Source: Actinomycetota bacterium
GTDB taxonomy: Bacteria > Actinomycetota > Actinomycetes > S36-B12
Direction: 5' to 3'
NCBI GenBank assembly: GCA_010029945.1
Contig: RGQW01000110.1
Span: forward strand, 1-5,520
DNA: 5,520 nucleotides
Shown: positions 3,939 to 5,520 of the stretch, piece after piece
Position numbering within the stretch: position 1 is the stretch's first letter
How the letters are laid out: each line of letters begins with the position of its first letter
Made by a program: the position numbers and the translations under genes
The notes under the pieces: model-generated
Told to the model about the DNA's origin: nothing
Databases searched by the model: none
Seen by the model: the letters and a program-made list of their open reading frames with translations, nothing else

Positions 3939-5520
3939 TTAGCGCTCTGTTTCTAGCGCCTCGAGTCGACGATCGAGGTCACGCAGCCGAGGGCGGACGA
4001 GGGCATCGGGAAGACCCTCCTCGTCTCGCATCCTGAGTAGCTCCTCTTGTTCGGCCCGGACCATGGCACGGGCAAGTTGGAGCAAGGCCACAGAGTTCAC
4101 CGGCAGCTCCGCCAGTTCATCTGCCTGTAAGGCGGATCGATCGAGGCGCTCCTCGCAGTCACTTCGAAGTCGGTCAACAACCTCCGGAGCAATCCGCTCA
4201 CCGCTGGCGTCAGATTCCGACACCGCTGCGTCCAGTCTTTCCAGAGCCGCCCGTGCCAAGGCCGAATCCACTGTTCGCGCCAACGCCGCGTCATCGTCAC
4301 CACGCACTCCCAACCATCGTGCGAGCGGTGCAACAGACAGCGTCAACAGCACGCTGATGACGATGATCGCGAACGTCGTGGCTAGGAGCACATCGCGGTA
4401 GGGAAAGGGTCCACCGCTGGCGATCACGAGTGGAAGCGAGAAAGCCGCGAGTCCGGACACCGGTCCTCGGGCACCCGCCCAGGCAACGACAACCGCCTGC
4501 CTCACCGCCTGGTCTCGAACAACGCCTCGACGCCTGTCCCGGGAACGCTCGATAACAACCATGAGACCCACGAACAAGAACCGAGTGCCGACCAAGGTGA
4601 CGAGCACAACCGGCACCAACACCAGCACGAGGGCCACCTCGTCTGAGCCCAGCCGACGGAAAACTTCCGGTATCTCCAACCCGATGAGGCAGAACGCGAA
4701 CGACTGCAAGATGAAGGTGACGTGCCGCCACACGGTGGTTCCTTGCAGCCGCCCCGACCACCCGGGGTCTGCATGCTGGGCGTTGGCGAGCCACAGGGCC
4801 GCCACCACTACCGCCAGAATCCCTGAGCCTTCGAACTCTTCGGCGACGACGTAGATCAAGAAGGGTGCGACGACGATCAGTGAATTGGCGGCTACCAAGT
4901 CTCGACTGCGACGTAGCACCGTCGACATGCCCCATCCTGCAAGCGCACCAACAAGCACGCCGATACCGACGGCGGCAGCGAGCATCCCCGCTGCATTCAG
5001 CATCGTCACACTGCCGGCCACCGCCGCGACCACGGCCACACGCAATGCCGTCAGGCCTGTTCCGTCATTGACAAGGCTTTCGCCTTCCAGGATGGAGACC
5101 AAGCGACGGGGTAGCGACGCTCGTTTCGCGATCGTGCTGACTGCCACCGCGTCGGTGGGGGAGACAATCGCGCCCAGGGCGAACGCGACGGCCAAGGGCA
5201 TCGCCACGAACAGGCTCACCACACCCCCCACAACCAATGTCGCCGTCAGCACCAGTCCGATCGCCAGTGCCAGAACGGGTCGACTCACCCGACGCAGGTC
5301 GAGGTAGGAAGAACTCAGAGCCTCTCCGAAAACCAAGGGCGCCAGAAGCAGGATCAAGATCATTTCTGGTTCCGGGGGTGCGGTCGGCCCGAACGGCGCG
5401 AGACCCACGACCACCCCGAGGGCAATCAACGGAAGGGCGATTCCCCACCCGCGTTGCCTCATGAACGCCGCGAGGCCGAGAACGATGACCGCGGTGAGTG
5501 CGTACGCGAAAAGATCGTCG
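3939..5520 (-). CDS. Na+/H+ (monovalent cation:proton) antiporter, CPA1/NhaP type, 5' end outside window
   Basis: This inner-membrane secondary transporter is predicted to exchange Na+ (or K+) for H+ for pH and salt homeostasis. An in-frame ATG lies at 5462, but the frame stays open to the window edge and encodes DDLFAYALTAVIVLGLAAF, a plausible first membrane helix, so the true start lies beyond 5520. From the ATG there are 507 residues. Counted from it, the family landmarks are ALGAIVSPTDAVAV (95-108), LEGESLVNDGTGL (125-137) with the Asn-Asp ion-site pair of CPA1 proteins, EGSGILAVVVAAL (211-223) and WAGARGPVSGLA (328-339). About ten further hydrophobic segments extend to about residue 385. 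The last 120 or so residues are hydrophilic, charged and probably helical, forming a cytoplasmic regulatory tail that ends in T-E-R and a TAA stop. Ion selectivity cannot be assigned. The gene is on the same strand as the downstream osmolyte operon, 231-243 bases away, which suggests a shared stress context but separate transcription. Confidence 0.9.
   Translation of the reverse strand, partial: DDLFAYALTAVIVLGLAAFMRQRGWGIALPLIALGVVVGLAPFGPTAPPEPEMILILLLAPLVFGEALSSSYLDLRRVSRPVLALAIGLVLTATLVVGGVVSLFVAMPLAVAFALGAIVSPTDAVAVSTIAKRASLPRRLVSILEGESLVNDGTGLTALRVAVVAAVAGSVTMLNAAGMLAAAVGIGVLVGALAGWGMSTVLRRSRDLVAANSLIVVAPFLIYVVAEEFEGSGILAVVVAALWLANAQHADPGWSGRLQGTTVWRHVTFILQSFAFCLIGLEIPEVFRRLGSDEVALVLVLVPVVLVTLVGTRFLFVGLMVVIERSRDRRRGVVRDQAVRQAVVVAWAGARGPVSGLAAFSLPLVIASGGPFPYRDVLLATTFAIIVISVLLTLSVAPLARWLGVRGDDDAALARTVDSALARAALERLDAAVSESDASGERIAPEVVDRLRSDCEERLDRSALQADELAELPVNSVALLQLARAMVRAEQEELLRMRDEEGLPDALVRPRLRDLDRRLEALETER

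Noticed and set aside
5460..5462. ATG at 5462 as the true antiporter start
   Set aside because: The frame continues to the window edge with a typical first membrane helix upstream, and no other start codon is visible in the last 58 bases.

Overview
The window looks like chromosomal DNA from a high-GC Gram-positive bacterium (Actinomycetota). Third codon positions are GC-rich, GTG starts are common, Shine-Dalgarno sites are of the AGGAG type, and the lipoprotein has an Ala-rich lipobox followed by a Ser/Asp/Gly linker. The genus cannot be fixed from the sequence alone. I see no RNA genes, CRISPR array, insertion sequence or attachment site.

Layout from left to right. (1) Positions 1-216 (+) hold the 3' end of a small membrane protein. 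(2) Positions 226-3695 (-) hold a four-gene osmoprotectant ABC importer of the OpuC/ProU-like family. In transcription order these are a substrate-binding lipoprotein (3695-2724), a first permease (2621-2153), the ATPase with a CBS-type tail (2141-1005) and a second permease (1008-226). (3) A 243-base spacer (3696-3938) holds the lipoprotein gene's leader and probable promoter. (4) Positions 3939-5520 (-) hold a CPA1-type Na+/H+ antiporter whose first codons lie beyond the window. The importer (compatible-solute uptake) and the antiporter (Na+ and pH homeostasis) together suggest a salt-stress neighbourhood.

The main anomaly is in the first permease. Its N-terminal 119 residues and its C-terminal ~36 residues are both well preserved, but they lie in different frames. 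About 60 codons between them are missing, including nearly all of the EAA coupling loop that docks on the ATPase. The estimated loss is about 176-179 bp and is not a multiple of three. Because of the frame change the permease start codon now reads, without a stop, straight through the ATPase start. This gives one 538-codon frame: half a permease, 41 out-of-frame residues, then a complete ATPase. The ATPase keeps its own Shine-Dalgarno site and GTG start, and the second permease is intact.

A second notable element is a perfect 16-base inverted repeat just after the lipoprotein stop codon. It is probably a terminator or attenuator that would keep the binding protein more abundant than the membrane components. 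I did not find a clear novel system. The window is a recognisable osmolyte-transport locus with a damaged permease and some undescribed candidate regulatory elements.
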